Below are positions 28,278 through 38,610 of a stretch of 64,000 nt of DNA, in pieces. The stretch comes from Sphingomonas glacialis (lineage in GTDB: Bacteria; Pseudomonadota; Alphaproteobacteria; Sphingomonadales; Sphingomonadaceae). How positions within the stretch are numbered: the stretch's first letter is position 1; each line of letters starts with the position of its first letter. The notes beneath the pieces are model-generated. The model ran no database searches, was not told where the DNA came from, and saw nothing but the letters and a program-made list of their open reading frames with translations. The DNA lies in contig NZ_BNAQ01000001.1 of assembly GCF_014653575.1 (NCBI RefSeq), forward strand, positions 62,001 through 126,000, given 5' to 3'. The position numbers and the translations under genes are program-made.

Positions 28278-29858
28278 ATGCTCGGTGGAATGCAGGATTT
28301 CGAATTGCGGGTGCCGCGACTGCTCGATCATGCCGCGCGCGAGCATGGCGGGCGCGAGATCGTCACGCGCTGGGCCGATGGTAGCGAAACGCGCAGCACC
28401 TGGGCCGGCGTCGCGCACGACGCGAAACGGCTGGCACAGGCGCTCGAACGCCTCGGCATCGCCCCCGGCGACCGCGTCGCAACGCTCGGCATGAACCACG
28501 GATCGCATCTCGTCGCCTGGTACGGCACGATTGGGATGGGCGGGGTGGTCCACACGATCAACCCGCGGCTGTTCGACGAACAGCTCGTCTACATCGCCAA
28601 CCATGCCGAGGACCGCGTCCTCCTCTACGACAAGCAGTTCCAGCCGCTGGTCGATCGCCTCAAGCCGCTGTGGACGAGCATCGAGCACTATATCTGCTTC
28701 GACGACGGCGCGTTCGACGCGCTGCTCAACGCAGAGGATGGCGGCTATGCCTGGGTCGAGGGCGACGAGCGCGCGCCGTGCATGCTCTGCTACACCAGCG
28801 GCACGACGGGCAACCCCAAGGGCGTGCTCTACACCCACCGCTCGACGCTGCTCCACGCGATGCACGCCGCCTCGCCCGCGGTGATGACGCTGAGCGCGCG
28901 GTCGACCGTGCTGCCGATCGTGCCCCTCTTCCACGCCGCGGCCTGGGGGCTGTGCTTCGCCGCGCCGCTCGCGGGCACCAAGCTCGTCTTCTCGGCGGTC
29001 AACGATGCCGCGGTGCTGTGCGGCCTGATGAACCGCGAGCGCGTGACGCTGGCGGGCGGCGTGCCGACGGTGTGGCTTGCTTTGTTCCAGCATATCGACA
29101 CGACCGGCGAGCTGCCGCGCACGCTCGAGGCGATCACCGTCGGCGGCTCGGCGGCACCGCGCGCGATGATTGCGCGCTTCCTCGATATGGGGATCAAGGT
29201 GATCCACCTCTGGGGCATGACCGAGACCTCGCCCGTCGCGACTGCCGCCGCGCCGCCAGCCAATTGGGACGAACTGTCGCGCGACGACCAGCTCGACCTG
29301 CTCCAGAAGCAAGGCAGCATCCCGTTCGGGATCGAGCTGCGCGTGCTCGACGACGACGATGTCGAGCAGCCACGGGACGGCGTGTCCTCGGGGCGGCTGC
29401 AAGTCCGCGGGCCGTGGATCGTCCAGCGCTATTTCGGTGCGGAGGAGGACGCGGTCGACGCCGATAACTGGTTCGACACCGGCGATGTCGCCGTTCTCCA
29501 TCGTGATGGCACAATGCAGATCACCGATCGCGCCAAGGACGTGATCAAGTCGGGCGGCGAGTGGATCTCGTCGGTCGACCTCGAGAACGCCGCGGTCGGC
29601 TGCCCCGGCGTCGCCGAAGCCGCCGCGATCGGGATCTATCATCCGAAATGGGACGAGCGCCCGCTGCTGGTGGTGGTGCGCAAGCCCGACAGTAGCGTTG
29701 AGGCGGCCGAGATTCGCGCGCATCTGGGCGAGCATGTCGCGAAATGGTGGCTGCCCGACGAGATCGTCTTCGTCGACGACCTGCCGCACACCGCGACCGG
29801 CAAGATCCTCAAGACCGCGCTGCGCGCCCGCTTCAAGGATCATGTGCTGGCGGGGTGA
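28278..29858 (+). CDS. Fatty-acyl-CoA ligase (AMP-forming)
   Basis: This ~526-residue adenylate-forming enzyme activates a carboxylic acid to its CoA thioester; a medium or long-chain fatty acid is the likely substrate. It has the P-loop [48 protein letters not shown], the hinge [16 protein letters not shown] and the catalytic Lys in HTATGKILK. The start is ambiguous between ATGs at 28278 and 28290. AGGAG at 28262-28266 is 11 bases from the first, and that site lies at the edge of a palindromic repeat. It follows dnaE by 112 bp. Confidence 0.92.
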   Translation: MLGGMQDFELRVPRLLDHAAREHGGREIVTRWADGSETRSTWAGVAHDAKRLAQALERLGIAPGDRVATLGMNHGSHLVAWYGTIGMGGVVHTINPRLFDEQLVYIANHAEDRVLLYDKQFQPLVDRLKPLWTSIEHYICFDDGAFDALLNAEDGGYAWVEGDERAPCMLCYTSGTTGNPKGVLYTHRSTLLHAMHAASPAVMTLSARSTVLPIVPLFHAAAWGLCFAAPLAGTKLVFSAVNDAAVLCGLMNRERVTLAGGVPTVWLALFQHIDTTGELPRTLEAITVGGSAAPRAMIARFLDMGIKVIHLWGMTETSPVATAAAPPANWDELSRDDQLDLLQKQGSIPFGIELRVLDDDDVEQPRDGVSSGRLQVRGPWIVQRYFGAEEDAVDADNWFDTGDVAVLHRDGTMQITDRAKDVIKSGGEWISSVDLENAAVGCPGVAEAAAIGIYHPKWDERPLLVVVRKPDSSVEAAEIRAHLGEHVAKWWLPDEIVFVDDLPHTATGKILKTALRARFKDHVLAG

Positions 29859-29896
29859 GCCGACCGCGGCCATGCATAAGCGCGATAGAAACACGG

Positions 29897-29996
29897 CTCC
29901 CCGGCGAAGGCCGGGGCCCAGGAGCGATGGCCTGGATGATCGAACGCGCCGCGCGCCTTCGCCGCGCTACTGCTGGACCCCGGCCTTCGCCGGGGA
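29897..29996. repeat. Dispersed palindromic repeat, family A (copy A2)
   Basis: The left hairpin CTCCCCGGCGAAGGCCGGGG and the right hairpin ACCCCGGCCTTCGCCGGGGA are mutual complements, about 55 bases apart. It lies between the convergent ends of the acyl-CoA ligase and the DUF167 gene and could act as a bidirectional terminator. Confidence 0.85.
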
Positions 29997-30023
29997 ACGC
30001 GCGAAGAATAAGCCGTGCCGACC

Positions 30024-30317
30024 TTAGCGCTCGATCTGCACGACCTTATCCCGCGCGGTCGCCCCGCGCACCAGCGTCAGCGCCGATTTCGGGCAGCCGA
30101 GCGCCTCGGCGAGCAATCCGAGGATCGCGTCGTTGGCCTTGCCGTCTTCGGGCGTGATCGTCGTCCGGATCGAAAGCACGCGTGCCGCCCCCTCGGCAGG
30201 GAGCACCACCGCGTTCGCGCTCGCATTGGGCGTGGCCCGGACCGCGATCTGCCCGCGCGCGTCGACCAGCGCGAGCACCGCGGCACGGTCGGGCAGGCGA
30301 TGCTTGACGCGGCTCAT
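30024..30317 (-). CDS. DUF167 / YggU family protein
   Basis: The 97-residue protein has the DUF167 core: QIAVRATPNASANAVV, then TPEDGKANDAILGLLAEALGCPKSALTLVRGATARDKVVQI. The family is widespread and structurally known but has no defined role. The ATG overlaps the stop of the upstream radical SAM gene (ATGA, 30314-30317), so the two are coupled. Confidence 0.92.
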   Translation of the reverse strand: MSRVKHRLPDRAAVLALVDARGQIAVRATPNASANAVVLPAEGAARVLSIRTTITPEDGKANDAILGLLAEALGCPKSALTLVRGATARDKVVQIER

Positions 30318-31387
30318 CCGAACAAATCCCCCTGCGGCCCCGCCGGCGGGCGGAACAGGTCGCTGCGTAGCGCAATCCGCTCGACATTCATGCCATGTTT
30401 GCGACACGCGATCTGGAAACGCGTCCGCAGCAGCTCCGCCCACGGCCCGCTGCCGCGCATCCGCGTGAAGAAACCCGGATCGTTCTCGCGCCCGTCGCGG
30501 ATCGAGGCGATGATCGCCATCACCTTGTTCGCCCGCTCGGGAAAATGCGCGTCGAGCCACGCCTTGAACAGCGGCGCTACCTCCCACGGCAGCCTTACCG
30601 GGATGAACGACACCGAGCGCGCACCCGCCTCGGCCGCACGCTCGATCAGCTGTTCGATCTCGTGATCGGTGATCGCCGGGATCACCGGCGCGATCGAGAC
30701 GTGCGTCGGGATCCCCGCCGCGACGAGTGCGCGCACCGCCGCCAGCCGCCGCGTCGGGGCGGGTGCGCGCGGCTCGAGCGTCATCGCGATCTTCGGGTCG
30801 AGCGAGGTGAGCGAGATCGCCACCGCCGCCAGCCCCTTCGCCGCCATCGGCGCGAGCACATCGATATCGCGCACGACGCGGTCGGACTTGGTCGTAATCG
30901 TCAGCGGGTGGTTGGTTTCGGCGAGTACATCGAGGCAGGCGCGCGTGATCTGCCAGTCGGTCTCGATCGGCTGATACGGATCGGTATTGGTCCCAAACGC
31001 GATCGGCTGCGCGACATAGCCGCGCTTGCCGAGTTCGGCGCGGAGCAATGCGGCGGCATCGGGCTTGGCGAACAGCTTGCTCTCGAAATCGAGCCCTGGC
31101 GAGAGATCGTGGAACGCGTGGGTCGGCCGCGCGAAGCAGTAGATGCAGCCATGCTCGCAGCCGCGATACGGATTGATCGAGCGGTCGAAGCCGATGTCGG
31201 GCGAACTGTTGCGGCTGATGATCGTCCGCGCGCGCTCGATTGTCACGGTGGTTCGCAGGCGCGGCGGCGCGCCGTCGATCGCAAAGCTATCATCGAGCCA
31301 GTCGCCATCGGCCTCGCGCGCTGGCAGGTTGAAGCGCTGGCTCTCGCGATTGAGCGTCGCACCGCGACTGGGGCGTTTGTCGGCCAT
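30314..31387 (-). CDS. PA0069-family radical SAM protein
   Basis: This 357-residue protein has the radical-SAM cluster motif YRGCEHGCIYCFARPTHAF (CxxxCxxC). The surrounding PSPDIGFDRSINPYRGC-type context is typical of the PA0069/SplB-like family. Downstream blocks KTKSDRVVRDIDVLAPMA and HVSIAPVIPAITDHEIEQL fit. Members resemble spore photoproduct lyase, but the reaction is unknown in most bacteria. It is coupled to the DUF167 gene. Confidence 0.93.
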   Translation of the reverse strand: MADKRPSRGATLNRESQRFNLPAREADGDWLDDSFAIDGAPPRLRTTVTIERARTIISRNSSPDIGFDRSINPYRGCEHGCIYCFARPTHAFHDLSPGLDFESKLFAKPDAAALLRAELGKRGYVAQPIAFGTNTDPYQPIETDWQITRACLDVLAETNHPLTITTKSDRVVRDIDVLAPMAAKGLAAVAISLTSLDPKIAMTLEPRAPAPTRRLAAVRALVAAGIPTHVSIAPVIPAITDHEIEQLIERAAEAGARSVSFIPVRLPWEVAPLFKAWLDAHFPERANKVMAIIASIRDGRENDPGFFTRMRGSGPWAELLRTRFQIACRKHGMNVERIALRSDLFRPPAGPQGDLFG

Positions 31388-31444
31388 TGACGCTGTCTAG
31401 CAAGTGCACCAGAACACAACAAGAACGACGTTGGGGGGACGGAC

Positions 31445-31783
31445 ATGGCACGATTGAACTATCTCGAGCTGCCGGTGCGCGACACCGCGACCGCCAAGGC
31501 TTTCTATTCGGCGGCATTCGGCTGGCAATTCAGCGATTTCGGGCCGAGCTATGCCGCGACGACGACTGGCGATACCGAGATCGGGTTCCAGGCCGACCCG
31601 GCCGAGGCTACCGCTGCGGCGCTCGCGGTGATCGCGGTCGACGATCTCGAAGCGACCGAGGCTGCAATCCGCGCGGCAGGCGGGGAGATCACGCGCGCGG
31701 CGTTCGATTTTCCCGGCGGGCGCCGCTTCCATTTCCGCGATCGTTCGGGGCACGAACTTGCCGTCGCGCGCTACGATGGCTGA
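31445..31783 (+). CDS. VOC-family (glyoxalase/bleomycin-resistance-like) protein
   Basis: The 112-residue single-module protein has the VOC pattern NYLELPVRDTATAKAFYSAAFGWQF at the N-terminus and GGRRFHFRDRSGHELAVARYD at the end (metal Glu-like position). VOC proteins include glyoxalases, dioxygenases and drug-binding proteins; substrate unknown. A GGGGGGAC ribosome site precedes the ATG. It stands alone between divergent and convergent neighbours. Confidence 0.88.
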   Translation: MARLNYLELPVRDTATAKAFYSAAFGWQFSDFGPSYAATTTGDTEIGFQADPAEATAAALAVIAVDDLEATEAAIRAAGGEITRAAFDFPGGRRFHFRDRSGHELAVARYDG

Positions 31784-31856
31784 CGGAGTTCCGCTGAGCG
31801 TGTCGAAGCGGTGTTGGCCCTTCAATGCGCGGAAGAAGGACAGCCCTTCGAAAGGC

Positions 31857-32384
31857 TCACCGTTCGCGCAGGCGCGGCATCAATTCGACGAAATTGCAGG
31901 GCTTGTGCCGAGAGTCGAGCTGGCTCGCGAGGATACCGTCCCAGCCATCCTTCACCGCGCCGGTCGAGCCCGGTAGCGCGAAGATATACGTCCCACGCGT
32001 CACGCACGCACACGCGCGCGACTGGACGGTCGAGGTGCCGATCGTCTTGAAGCTCAGCCAACGGAACAGTTCGCCGAACCCGGGGATCAGCTTGTCGGCA
32101 ACGCGCTCGATCGCCTCGGGCGTAACGTCGCGCCCGGTCACCCCGGTGCCGCCGGTCGAGATGATGCAGTCGACCGCCGGATCGTCGATCCAGCGGTGCA
32201 GCGTCGCCACGAGCAGATCGGCATCGTCCTTGACGATCTCGCGCGCCGCCAGAACGTGGCCCGCGTCGGTCAACCGCGCGACGAGCGTGTCGCCCGAGCG
32301 ATCATCGGCCAGGCTGCGCGTGTCGGAAACGGTGAGAACGGCAATCCGGACGGGAAGAAACGTCGCGGCTTCGTCAATTGGCAC
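31857..32384 (-). CDS. moaB: Molybdenum cofactor biosynthesis protein MoaB
   Basis: MoaB/MogA-fold proteins adenylate molybdopterin or bind it during cofactor synthesis. The 175-residue protein has [41 protein letters not shown] (molybdopterin-binding loop) and the C-terminal [15 protein letters not shown]. The start is GTG at 32384 ([16 protein letters not shown]), lying inside the 3' end of the transglycosylase gene with AAGGCGG upstream. No other molybdenum genes are near. Confidence 0.93.
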   Translation of the reverse strand: MPIDEAATFLPVRIAVLTVSDTRSLADDRSGDTLVARLTDAGHVLAAREIVKDDADLLVATLHRWIDDPAVDCIISTGGTGVTGRDVTPEAIERVADKLIPGFGELFRWLSFKTIGTSTVQSRACACVTRGTYIFALPGSTGAVKDGWDGILASQLDSRHKPCNFVELMPRLRER

Positions 32385-34176
32385 TGGCGACCGCCTTGTT
32401 GGGTAGGCTTGCAGAGGCACGATAGCCGTTGCTCGAGGTCAGCCGCACCGCCGCCGCCCCGGGCAGACCGGGGAAGCGCGGCCACATGCCCTGCGCGAGC
32501 GCCGCGCGGCTGACCGAAGCCGGCTTGCCGGTTTGCGCTTCATAGACCCAGTAATTGCGCAGCACGGTGGTGACGTAGCCACGCGTCTCCCAATAGGGGA
32601 TCGATTCGATATAGAGCAGCGGATCGCCGCCATCGCGCGTCTGCGCGTTCCACAACTCGACCGGGCCGGGGCCGGCATTGTAGGCAGCGATGACCTTGGG
32701 CAGCAGCCCCTCGGTGCACCGCTGGTCGCGCAATTGCTCGAGATAGCTTTGGCCGACCTCGAAATTGGTACCGGGGCGCGACAGTGCGCTGCGGTCGAAG
32801 CTGCGGCCCTGCTTGCGCGCGATGTCGGTCGCGGCGCGCGGCATCACCTGCATCAAGCCGTAAGCGCCCGCTGGACTCACCACATCGGTGCGGAAGCGCG
32901 ATTCCTGGAGCGTGTGCGCAAACACCAGCGCCTTGTCGACGCGCCAGCCACCATCGGGCGCCCAGTTCGGCGCGGGGAAGCGCGCCTCGAGCGGCGGCGT
33001 CGCGCCGACCGGTCCATTATGCGATAGCCACACTTGTGTCGCGGGCAAATCGAGCGCCGCCGCCACGCGGACGAGCGCAGGATATTCCGAGGGATCGCCG
33101 ATCCGCGCCTGCTGGCGGATCACCGCATCGGCGAGGCCGTTCTCGCCGATCTCGACCAAGGCGGCCGCGACGCGGACGTTGGGACGACGCCCGACCTGCT
33201 GCCAGTCGCTCGTGCCCGACAGCGTCGCCGCGCGGTTGGGCGCATCCTTGATGCCGAGCGCCTGGCGCGCGAGCAGGCCGTAAAAGGTCTCGCGATATTG
33301 CGCGGCGTTCTTGAGGCGGTTCTCGATCCGGTCGGGACGGCCGCACTGCATGTCGGCGCGCGCGGTCCAATAGAGCCCGGCGGCGCGCAGTTCGATATCG
33401 CTCGCGCGCGCGGCGACGCTCTGGAAGAGATCGCCCGCGGCGGCGCAATCGCGCTGCCGCCACGCGGCGAGCGCACCGACCCACACCGCTTCGACCGCGA
33501 AATCGCCGTAGCCGCTGCCCGCGCGCGCCGCCATCGTGCGGGCGTTGGCGTCGTCGCCGGCGAGATAATACATCCAGGCGATCTTGCGTTGCCACTCGGT
33601 GACCGAATCCGACGACAGGCCGGGGGTCGATTCGAGCAACTGCTGGGCTTCGAAGCCGCGATCTTCCTTGATGAAGGGCTGCATCTTGAGCGCCAGCTCG
33701 ACCGCAAGCATGTCGCCAGTGCCGAAGCTCTTGGCGCGCTTGCGGGCCGGTGCGCCGTCGATCCAGCGCAGCGCACGCGCCTCGGGCAAGGGTGGCAGGC
33801 CGACGCCGCCGCGCGACGCCGCCATCGTCAGGATCTGCTTGGCCTGCGGGAGCTCGGGCGCATCGGCCAGCAGCTTCATCAGCGGGTCGAGATCGGCCTT
33901 GGGCGAGCCCTTGGCGGTGAGCAGCTCGGCCTCGGCGATCGCGTGGAGCGGCCCCGGCTTGAGCGAGGCCAGGAGGAGCTGCGCATCCTGCCACTTCTGC
34001 GCGCGGATATTGGCGAACACCGCGCGATAGGCATCGCGCTGTTCGGCGTCGAGCTGCGTCGGGATGATGCTGCGTTGGCTGGTCTGAACCGACGCCATCG
34101 GCGGTTCGCCCGCTGCCTGTGCGATGCCCGGCACCGCCAGGATAAGAGCGGTGAGAAGAACCCGCTTTGCGCTCAT
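32374..34176 (-). CDS. Soluble-type lytic murein transglycosylase (GH23, Slt family)
   Basis: The 600-residue periplasmic enzyme cleaves peptidoglycan to anhydromuropeptides. It has a signal peptide ([22 protein letters not shown]), a long alpha-helical superhelix, and a C-terminal GH23 domain. Catalytic Glu is in [20 protein letters not shown], with [14 protein letters not shown] and [15 protein letters not shown] following. The ATG at 34176 overlaps the stop of the UDG-like gene (ATGA). Its 3' end overlaps moaB by 11 bp. Confidence 0.94.
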   Translation of the reverse strand: MSAKRVLLTALILAVPGIAQAAGEPPMASVQTSQRSIIPTQLDAEQRDAYRAVFANIRAQKWQDAQLLLASLKPGPLHAIAEAELLTAKGSPKADLDPLMKLLADAPELPQAKQILTMAASRGGVGLPPLPEARALRWIDGAPARKRAKSFGTGDMLAVELALKMQPFIKEDRGFEAQQLLESTPGLSSDSVTEWQRKIAWMYYLAGDDANARTMAARAGSGYGDFAVEAVWVGALAAWRQRDCAAAGDLFQSVAARASDIELRAAGLYWTARADMQCGRPDRIENRLKNAAQYRETFYGLLARQALGIKDAPNRAATLSGTSDWQQVGRRPNVRVAAALVEIGENGLADAVIRQQARIGDPSEYPALVRVAAALDLPATQVWLSHNGPVGATPPLEARFPAPNWAPDGGWRVDKALVFAHTLQESRFRTDVVSPAGAYGLMQVMPRAATDIARKQGRSFDRSALSRPGTNFEVGQSYLEQLRDQRCTEGLLPKVIAAYNAGPGPVELWNAQTRDGGDPLLYIESIPYWETRGYVTTVLRNYWVYEAQTGKPASVSRAALAQGMWPRFPGLPGAAAVRLTSSNGYRASASLPNKAVASAN

Positions 34177-34925
34177 GCGCTCAACCCCGCGATCAACATT
34201 TGTAAATCCTTCCACGCCCGGGCCTTGTCGGCCGGGCGTTCCAGCAACAGCCGCGGATGGAAACTGGCCACCACATCGACCGTTACCGCTGGCATGGCAT
34301 CTTCTAGGTTAATTGGGTGTAAACTGCCGCGGGCATGTGCGACGTCCATCCCCGTCAGCGCACGGCTCGGCGCATTTCCCAGCACGAGCAGCCGCATCGG
34401 CTTCACCAGGGCGACGTGATGCCGCGCAACCTCGACGATCCGCTGCTCGATCTCGGGCGCGATCCGGCCCGCGGTCGGGCGCTTGCTGCACATCGGCACG
34501 ATGTAGACCGATTCGCGACTCCGCCCGATCGCGGCGAGCATCCGGTCGAACAGTTTGCCTACTGGCCCGCCGAACAGGCTTCCCGAGTCGCCATCTTCGC
34601 GATCGGGCACGTCGGTCAAAATCATGATGTCGGCGGACGGATCGCCCGATGCGCCGATCGGATCGCCGCGCCAGTCGGCCTCGGGCGCATCGTCCCCGGC
34701 GCGCCAGGTCAGAAAATCCTCGAGCGTGCGCGGCAGCGGCAGGACGGCCGGTTCCGCTACGGCGGCAACGCGTGCGCGCTGCTCGGGGACGACGACCGGG
34801 GCGACCGGGGCAGCGGTCCAATCGCGCGGTGCCTCGTCGACCAGCGAATCGATGCCGGCGTCGCGCCACCATTCGAGCGCGCTCGCCGCGGCCATCCGCC
34901 AGTCGATATTTTGGTCAGCCCCCAT
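34173..34925 (-). CDS. Uracil-DNA glycosylase superfamily protein, divergent and without Fe-S cysteines
   Basis: The C-terminal 170 residues align by pattern with family-4/5 uracil-DNA glycosylases. The segment IMILTDVPDREDGDSGSLFGGPVGKLFDRML takes the place of the catalytic GEAPG-type motif, SVYIVPMCSKRP is the next block, and VDVVASFHPRLLLERP is the distal HP-x-x-LL loop. Family-4 enzymes carry four Cys for a 4Fe-4S cluster, but I see only one Cys here, and motif A is altered. The variable N-terminal 80 residues are Pro/Ala-rich. It may be an inactive or specialised homologue. It is divergent from ETF-QO. Confidence 0.75.
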   Translation of the reverse strand: MGADQNIDWRMAAASALEWWRDAGIDSLVDEAPRDWTAAPVAPVVVPEQRARVAAVAEPAVLPLPRTLEDFLTWRAGDDAPEADWRGDPIGASGDPSADIMILTDVPDREDGDSGSLFGGPVGKLFDRMLAAIGRSRESVYIVPMCSKRPTAGRIAPEIEQRIVEVARHHVALVKPMRLLVLGNAPSRALTGMDVAHARGSLHPINLEDAMPAVTVDVVASFHPRLLLERPADKARAWKDLQMLIAGLSA

Positions 34926-35042
34926 ATATGCCTATAGCTACCATGTTGACGCGAAGGTCAATTCGCTGGCACGCGCAGCAGGACAGGAAGTGCCGCGCGC
35001 GCGACGAGACCGATGCGACGGCGCCCCGGATGGAGAAGTACC

Positions 35043-36716
35043 GTGAGTGAAGGCGAAAACCATCGCGAGTCCATGCCGTACGATGTGGTCATCGTCGGCG
35101 CCGGCCCCTCGGGCCTGTCGGCTGCGATCCGGCTGAAACAGGTGGCCGCCGAGAAGGGCGCCGATCTCTCGGTCTGCGTGCTCGAAAAGGGCTCGGAGGT
35201 CGGCGCGCACATCCTTTCGGGCGCGGTCATCGATCCCAAGAGCCTCGACGAATTGCTGCCGAACTGGCGCGAGGACGGCTGCCCGCTTGCCGAAGTGCCC
35301 GTCACCGAGAACCACCACTGGGTGCTGAGCAAGGGTGGCAAGCGCAATCTGCCGCACTTCCTCACGCCGTCGTTCATGCACAACAAGGGCACCTATACCG
35401 GCAGCCTCGGCAATCTGTGCCGTTGGCTCGCGGGCAAGGCCGAGGAGCTCGGCGTCGAAATCTTCCCCGGCTTTGCCGCCGCCGAAATCCTCTATAACGA
35501 CGATGGCTCGGTTAAGGGCGTCGCGACCGGCGACATGGGCGTCGCACGCGATGGCTCGCACAAGGGCGATTACACGCCGGGTCTCGAGCTCCACGCGAAA
35601 TACACCTTCTTCTCAGAAGGCTGCCGCGGGCATCTGTCGAAGCAGCTGATCCGCAGCTTCGATCTCGCCAAGGACAGCGATCCGCAGGTTTACGGCCTCG
35701 GCGTCAAGGAATTGTGGGACATTGATCCAGCGCTCCATTCGCCCGGCCGCGTGATCCACACGCAGGGCTGGCCGCTCAGCGAGACACACGGCTCGAACGG
35801 CGGCGGCTGGATCTATCACCAGGCCAATGGCCAGGTGTCGATCGGCTTCGTGACGTGGCTCAACTACACCAATCCGTATCTCTCGCCGTTCCAGGAGATG
35901 CAGCGCTGGAAGACGCATCCCGAGATCGCCGCGCTGCTCAAGGGCGCCAAGCGCGTCAGCTACGGCGCGCGCGCGATCAGCGATGGCGGGCTGCAGTCGA
36001 TCCCCAAGCTGGTGATGCCCGGCGCGGCGCTGATCGGCGACAGCGCGGGCTTCCTCAACGTGCCGCGGATCAAGGGCACGCACACCGCGATGAAATCGGG
36101 CATGCTCGCCGCCGAGGCCGCCGCCGATGCGATCCTCAGCCAGCGGGAACATGACGAGCTCGCCGCCTATCCCGCGGCGTTCGAGCAGAGCTGGGTGAAA
36201 AAGGAGCTGTCGGTCGTCCGCAACGTCGTGCCGCTGGTCAAGAAGTTCGGCGATTTCGTCGGCTCGGGGCTTGCCGGGATCACGATGTGGCTCGAGCATT
36301 GGGGCCTCAAGGTGCCCTTCACGCTGCACCATCACCCCGATCACGAGAGCCTGTGGCGCAAGGACCAGGTCCAGCCGATCGTCTATCCCAAGGCCGACGG
36401 CGTGCTGACCTTCGATCGTCTGTCGTCGGTGTTCATCTCGAACACCAATCACGAGGAGGACCAGCCGGTCCATCTGACGCTCAAGGATCCCGACGTCCCG
36501 GTGAAGCACAATCTGCCGCTGTATGACGAGCCCGCGCAGCGTTACTGCCCGGCGGGCGTGTACGAGATCGTCGGCGAGGAAACCGGCGATCCCAAGTTCG
36601 TGATCAACGCGCAGAATTGCGTCCACTGCAAGACCTGCGACATCAAGGACCCGACGCAGAACATCAACTGGGTCGTGCCCGAAGGGGGCGGGGGCCCCAA
36701 CTACCCCAATATGTAA
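35043..36716 (+). CDS. Electron transfer flavoprotein-ubiquinone oxidoreductase
   Basis: ETF-QO passes electrons from electron-transfer flavoprotein (fatty-acid and amino-acid dehydrogenases) to ubiquinone in the inner membrane. The 557-residue protein has the FAD motif DVVIVGAGPSGLSAAIRLKQ and GWPLSETHGSNGGGWIYH. The C-terminal ferredoxin-like domain has cluster cysteines in YCPAGVYE and NCVHCKTCDIKDPTQNINW. The start is GTG at 35043, with GGAGAAG upstream. The family's conserved region begins at MPYDVVIVG ten residues later. Confidence 0.96.
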   Translation: MSEGENHRESMPYDVVIVGAGPSGLSAAIRLKQVAAEKGADLSVCVLEKGSEVGAHILSGAVIDPKSLDELLPNWREDGCPLAEVPVTENHHWVLSKGGKRNLPHFLTPSFMHNKGTYTGSLGNLCRWLAGKAEELGVEIFPGFAAAEILYNDDGSVKGVATGDMGVARDGSHKGDYTPGLELHAKYTFFSEGCRGHLSKQLIRSFDLAKDSDPQVYGLGVKELWDIDPALHSPGRVIHTQGWPLSETHGSNGGGWIYHQANGQVSIGFVTWLNYTNPYLSPFQEMQRWKTHPEIAALLKGAKRVSYGARAISDGGLQSIPKLVMPGAALIGDSAGFLNVPRIKGTHTAMKSGMLAAEAAADAILSQREHDELAAYPAAFEQSWVKKELSVVRNVVPLVKKFGDFVGSGLAGITMWLEHWGLKVPFTLHHHPDHESLWRKDQVQPIVYPKADGVLTFDRLSSVFISNTNHEEDQPVHLTLKDPDVPVKHNLPLYDEPAQRYCPAGVYEIVGEETGDPKFVINAQNCVHCKTCDIKDPTQNINWVVPEGGGGPNYPNM

Positions 36717-36836
36717 GGCGCGCCGGGCAAGACGCAGCGAAGCTGCGTCGCGCCTCAAGGCGCGCCCGGCCGGCGACGCCTTAAGCGCCGTCTGACGACG
36801 CGGCTTCGCCGCGGCGCTCTCAACCGGACGAAGCGA
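36717..36836. repeat. Cluster of short hairpins before ispE
   Basis: The 120-bp gap contains GACGCAGC-GAA-GCTGCGTC (perfect), a GGCGCGCC/GGCGCGCC palindromic pair and GCGGCTTCGCCGC. It is unrelated in sequence to families A-C. It may end the ETF-QO transcript or stabilise it; ispE must be transcribed through or from within it. Confidence 0.55.
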
Positions 36837-37661
36837 ATGATCACCGAAACCGCCCCCGCCAAGATCAACCTCGCGCTCCACGTCCGCGCGCGTCGGAGCG
36901 ACGGCTATCACGAGCTCGAAACGCTGTTCGCCTTCGTTGCCGATGGCGACACGGTGACGCTCGCCCCCGGGCCACTCTCGCTGGCGATCACCGGGCCGTT
37001 CTCGGAAGGCTTGAGCGGCGAGGGCGACAATCTCGTGCTCCGCGCCGCGCGCGCGTTCGCCGCGGCGTTCGATCTGCCAGAGGGCGGCGCCTTCACGCTC
37101 GACAAGCATTTGCCGGTCGCCTCGGGGATCGGCGGCGGTTCGGCCGATGCTGCGGCGGCGCTCCGCGCGCTCGCCCGCGCAAACGCCATCGCGATTGACG
37201 ATCCCAAGCTGTTCGACATCGCCGCCGCGCTCGGCTCCGACGTTCCGGCGTGCCTGCTCGGCCGCACCGCGCTGGGGCAGGGGCGGGGCGAGCGCCTTGT
37301 CCCGCTCGACGGCCCGAGCGGGATGCCGGTGCTGCTCGTCAATCCGGGCGTCGCGGTGTCGACCGCCGCGGTGTTCAAGGCGTGGGACGGCGTCGATCTC
37401 GGCGCGATGCCCGAAGGCGACGTGCTCGACGTCGCGCTCGCCGCGCGCAACGACCTCGAGCCGCCCGCGCGCCGGCTCGCGCCCGAAATCGACGGAGTGC
37501 TCGCGCTGCTCGCCGAGGGCACGCCGCTGCTCGCGCGCATGTCGGGTTCGGGCGCGACGTGCTTCGCGCTTTACGCCACTACCGCCGAGCGCAGCGCCGC
37601 CGCCGAGCGGATCCGCGCTGTGCAGCCCGGCTACTGGTGTCTCGAAACGACACTCGCGTGA
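36837..37661 (+). CDS. ispE: 4-diphosphocytidyl-2-C-methyl-D-erythritol kinase IspE
   Basis: IspE phosphorylates CDP-methylerythritol in the non-mevalonate isoprenoid pathway. The 274-residue GHMP kinase begins ETAPAKINLALHVRARRSDGYHEL. It has the ATP loop LPVASGIGGGSADAAAALRAL, GSDVPACLLGRTALGQGRGE and the C-terminal LLARMSGSGATCFALY. All blocks are intact. Confidence 0.97.
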   Translation: MITETAPAKINLALHVRARRSDGYHELETLFAFVADGDTVTLAPGPLSLAITGPFSEGLSGEGDNLVLRAARAFAAAFDLPEGGAFTLDKHLPVASGIGGGSADAAAALRALARANAIAIDDPKLFDIAAALGSDVPACLLGRTALGQGRGERLVPLDGPSGMPVLLVNPGVAVSTAAVFKAWDGVDLGAMPEGDVLDVALAARNDLEPPARRLAPEIDGVLALLAEGTPLLARMSGSGATCFALYATTAERSAAAERIRAVQPGYWCLETTLA

Positions 37662-37867
37662 CGGATCGCCGCGTCATTCTGGGACAAGGGCACGCGGGTC
37701 AGCGCCAAAACCGTCGGAAAACCGCGATTGGCGCGCCGCTTGCTGTGCTAGGGGAAGATGGGTCCGCCGCCCCCCTGCGGAGCGCCCGTTGATGGTCCAT
37801 GGCTCAGCCTTGCGCCATTCCCCGGCCGGGGTGGTGACATCCATGTCATCCCCCCGGTCGTGACCCT

Positions 37868-38602
37868 ATGACGCGCCCCCACATCCTCTCCGGCAAACCC
37901 GGCGGCATCTTGCTGATCTGCGATCACGCGTCGAACGCGGTTCCCGACGGTATCGATCTCGGCATCGCGCCGGCCTTGCTCGAAAAGCATATCGCGATCG
38001 ACATCGGCACCGCCGCGCTTACCGAATCGCTCGCGGCGGAAATGGGCACGCCTGCCTTGCTCGCCACGTTGTCGCGGCTGGTGATCGACCTCAATCGTCC
38101 GACCGACCATCCCGGCCTGATCCCGCTCGCGAGCGACGGCCACGCCATTCCCGGAAATGCCACGGCAGACCGCACCGACCGGATCGTCCGCTTCCATACG
38201 CCCTATCACGACGTGCTCGAAGCGCTGATCGTCGAGACGCAGCCCACGCTCATTGCGGCGATTCACAGCTTCACGCCGCGGCTCGAACACGGTGACGGTG
38301 CGCCCCGCCCGTGGGAGATCGGCATCCTGTCGAACACAGATCGCCGCGCAGCGGATCTCGCGCTACCGCTGCTCGCAGCGCAGTGTCTCGTCACTGGCGA
38401 CAACGAGCCCTATTCAGGCCAGCTGCTCAACGCGACGCTCGACCGCCACGGCGAGGGCAATGGCATTCCGAGCCTGTCGATCGAAATCCGCAACGATCTC
38501 ATCGCCGACCCGGCAGGCGTCGGCCGCTGGACCGCTGTCCTCGCGCCAATCTTGCGTGAAATCAGCAACAGACTTGCGCCGAGCGACCATCCTACGCAAT
38601 AG
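37868..38602 (+). CDS. N-formylglutamate amidohydrolase family protein
   Basis: The 244-residue protein has [15 protein letters not shown] near the N-terminus, [11 protein letters not shown], and the zinc-linked [26 protein letters not shown], plus [12 protein letters not shown]. These are the N-formylglutamate amidohydrolase (FGase) pattern. Classical FGases release glutamate at the end of histidine degradation, but no hut genes are near, so the substrate is uncertain. It is followed 8 bp later by ilvD and is probably co-transcribed with it. Confidence 0.9.
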   Translation: MTRPHILSGKPGGILLICDHASNAVPDGIDLGIAPALLEKHIAIDIGTAALTESLAAEMGTPALLATLSRLVIDLNRPTDHPGLIPLASDGHAIPGNATADRTDRIVRFHTPYHDVLEALIVETQPTLIAAIHSFTPRLEHGDGAPRPWEIGILSNTDRRAADLALPLLAAQCLVTGDNEPYSGQLLNATLDRHGEGNGIPSLSIEIRNDLIADPAGVGRWTAVLAPILREISNRLAPSDHPTQ

Positions 38603-38610
38603 GCTGTCGC

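Noticed and set aside
37662-37867. Possible small gene between ispE and the N-formylglutamate amidohydrolase
   Set aside because: Frames are Arg-rich and lack a ribosome site; treated as spacer.
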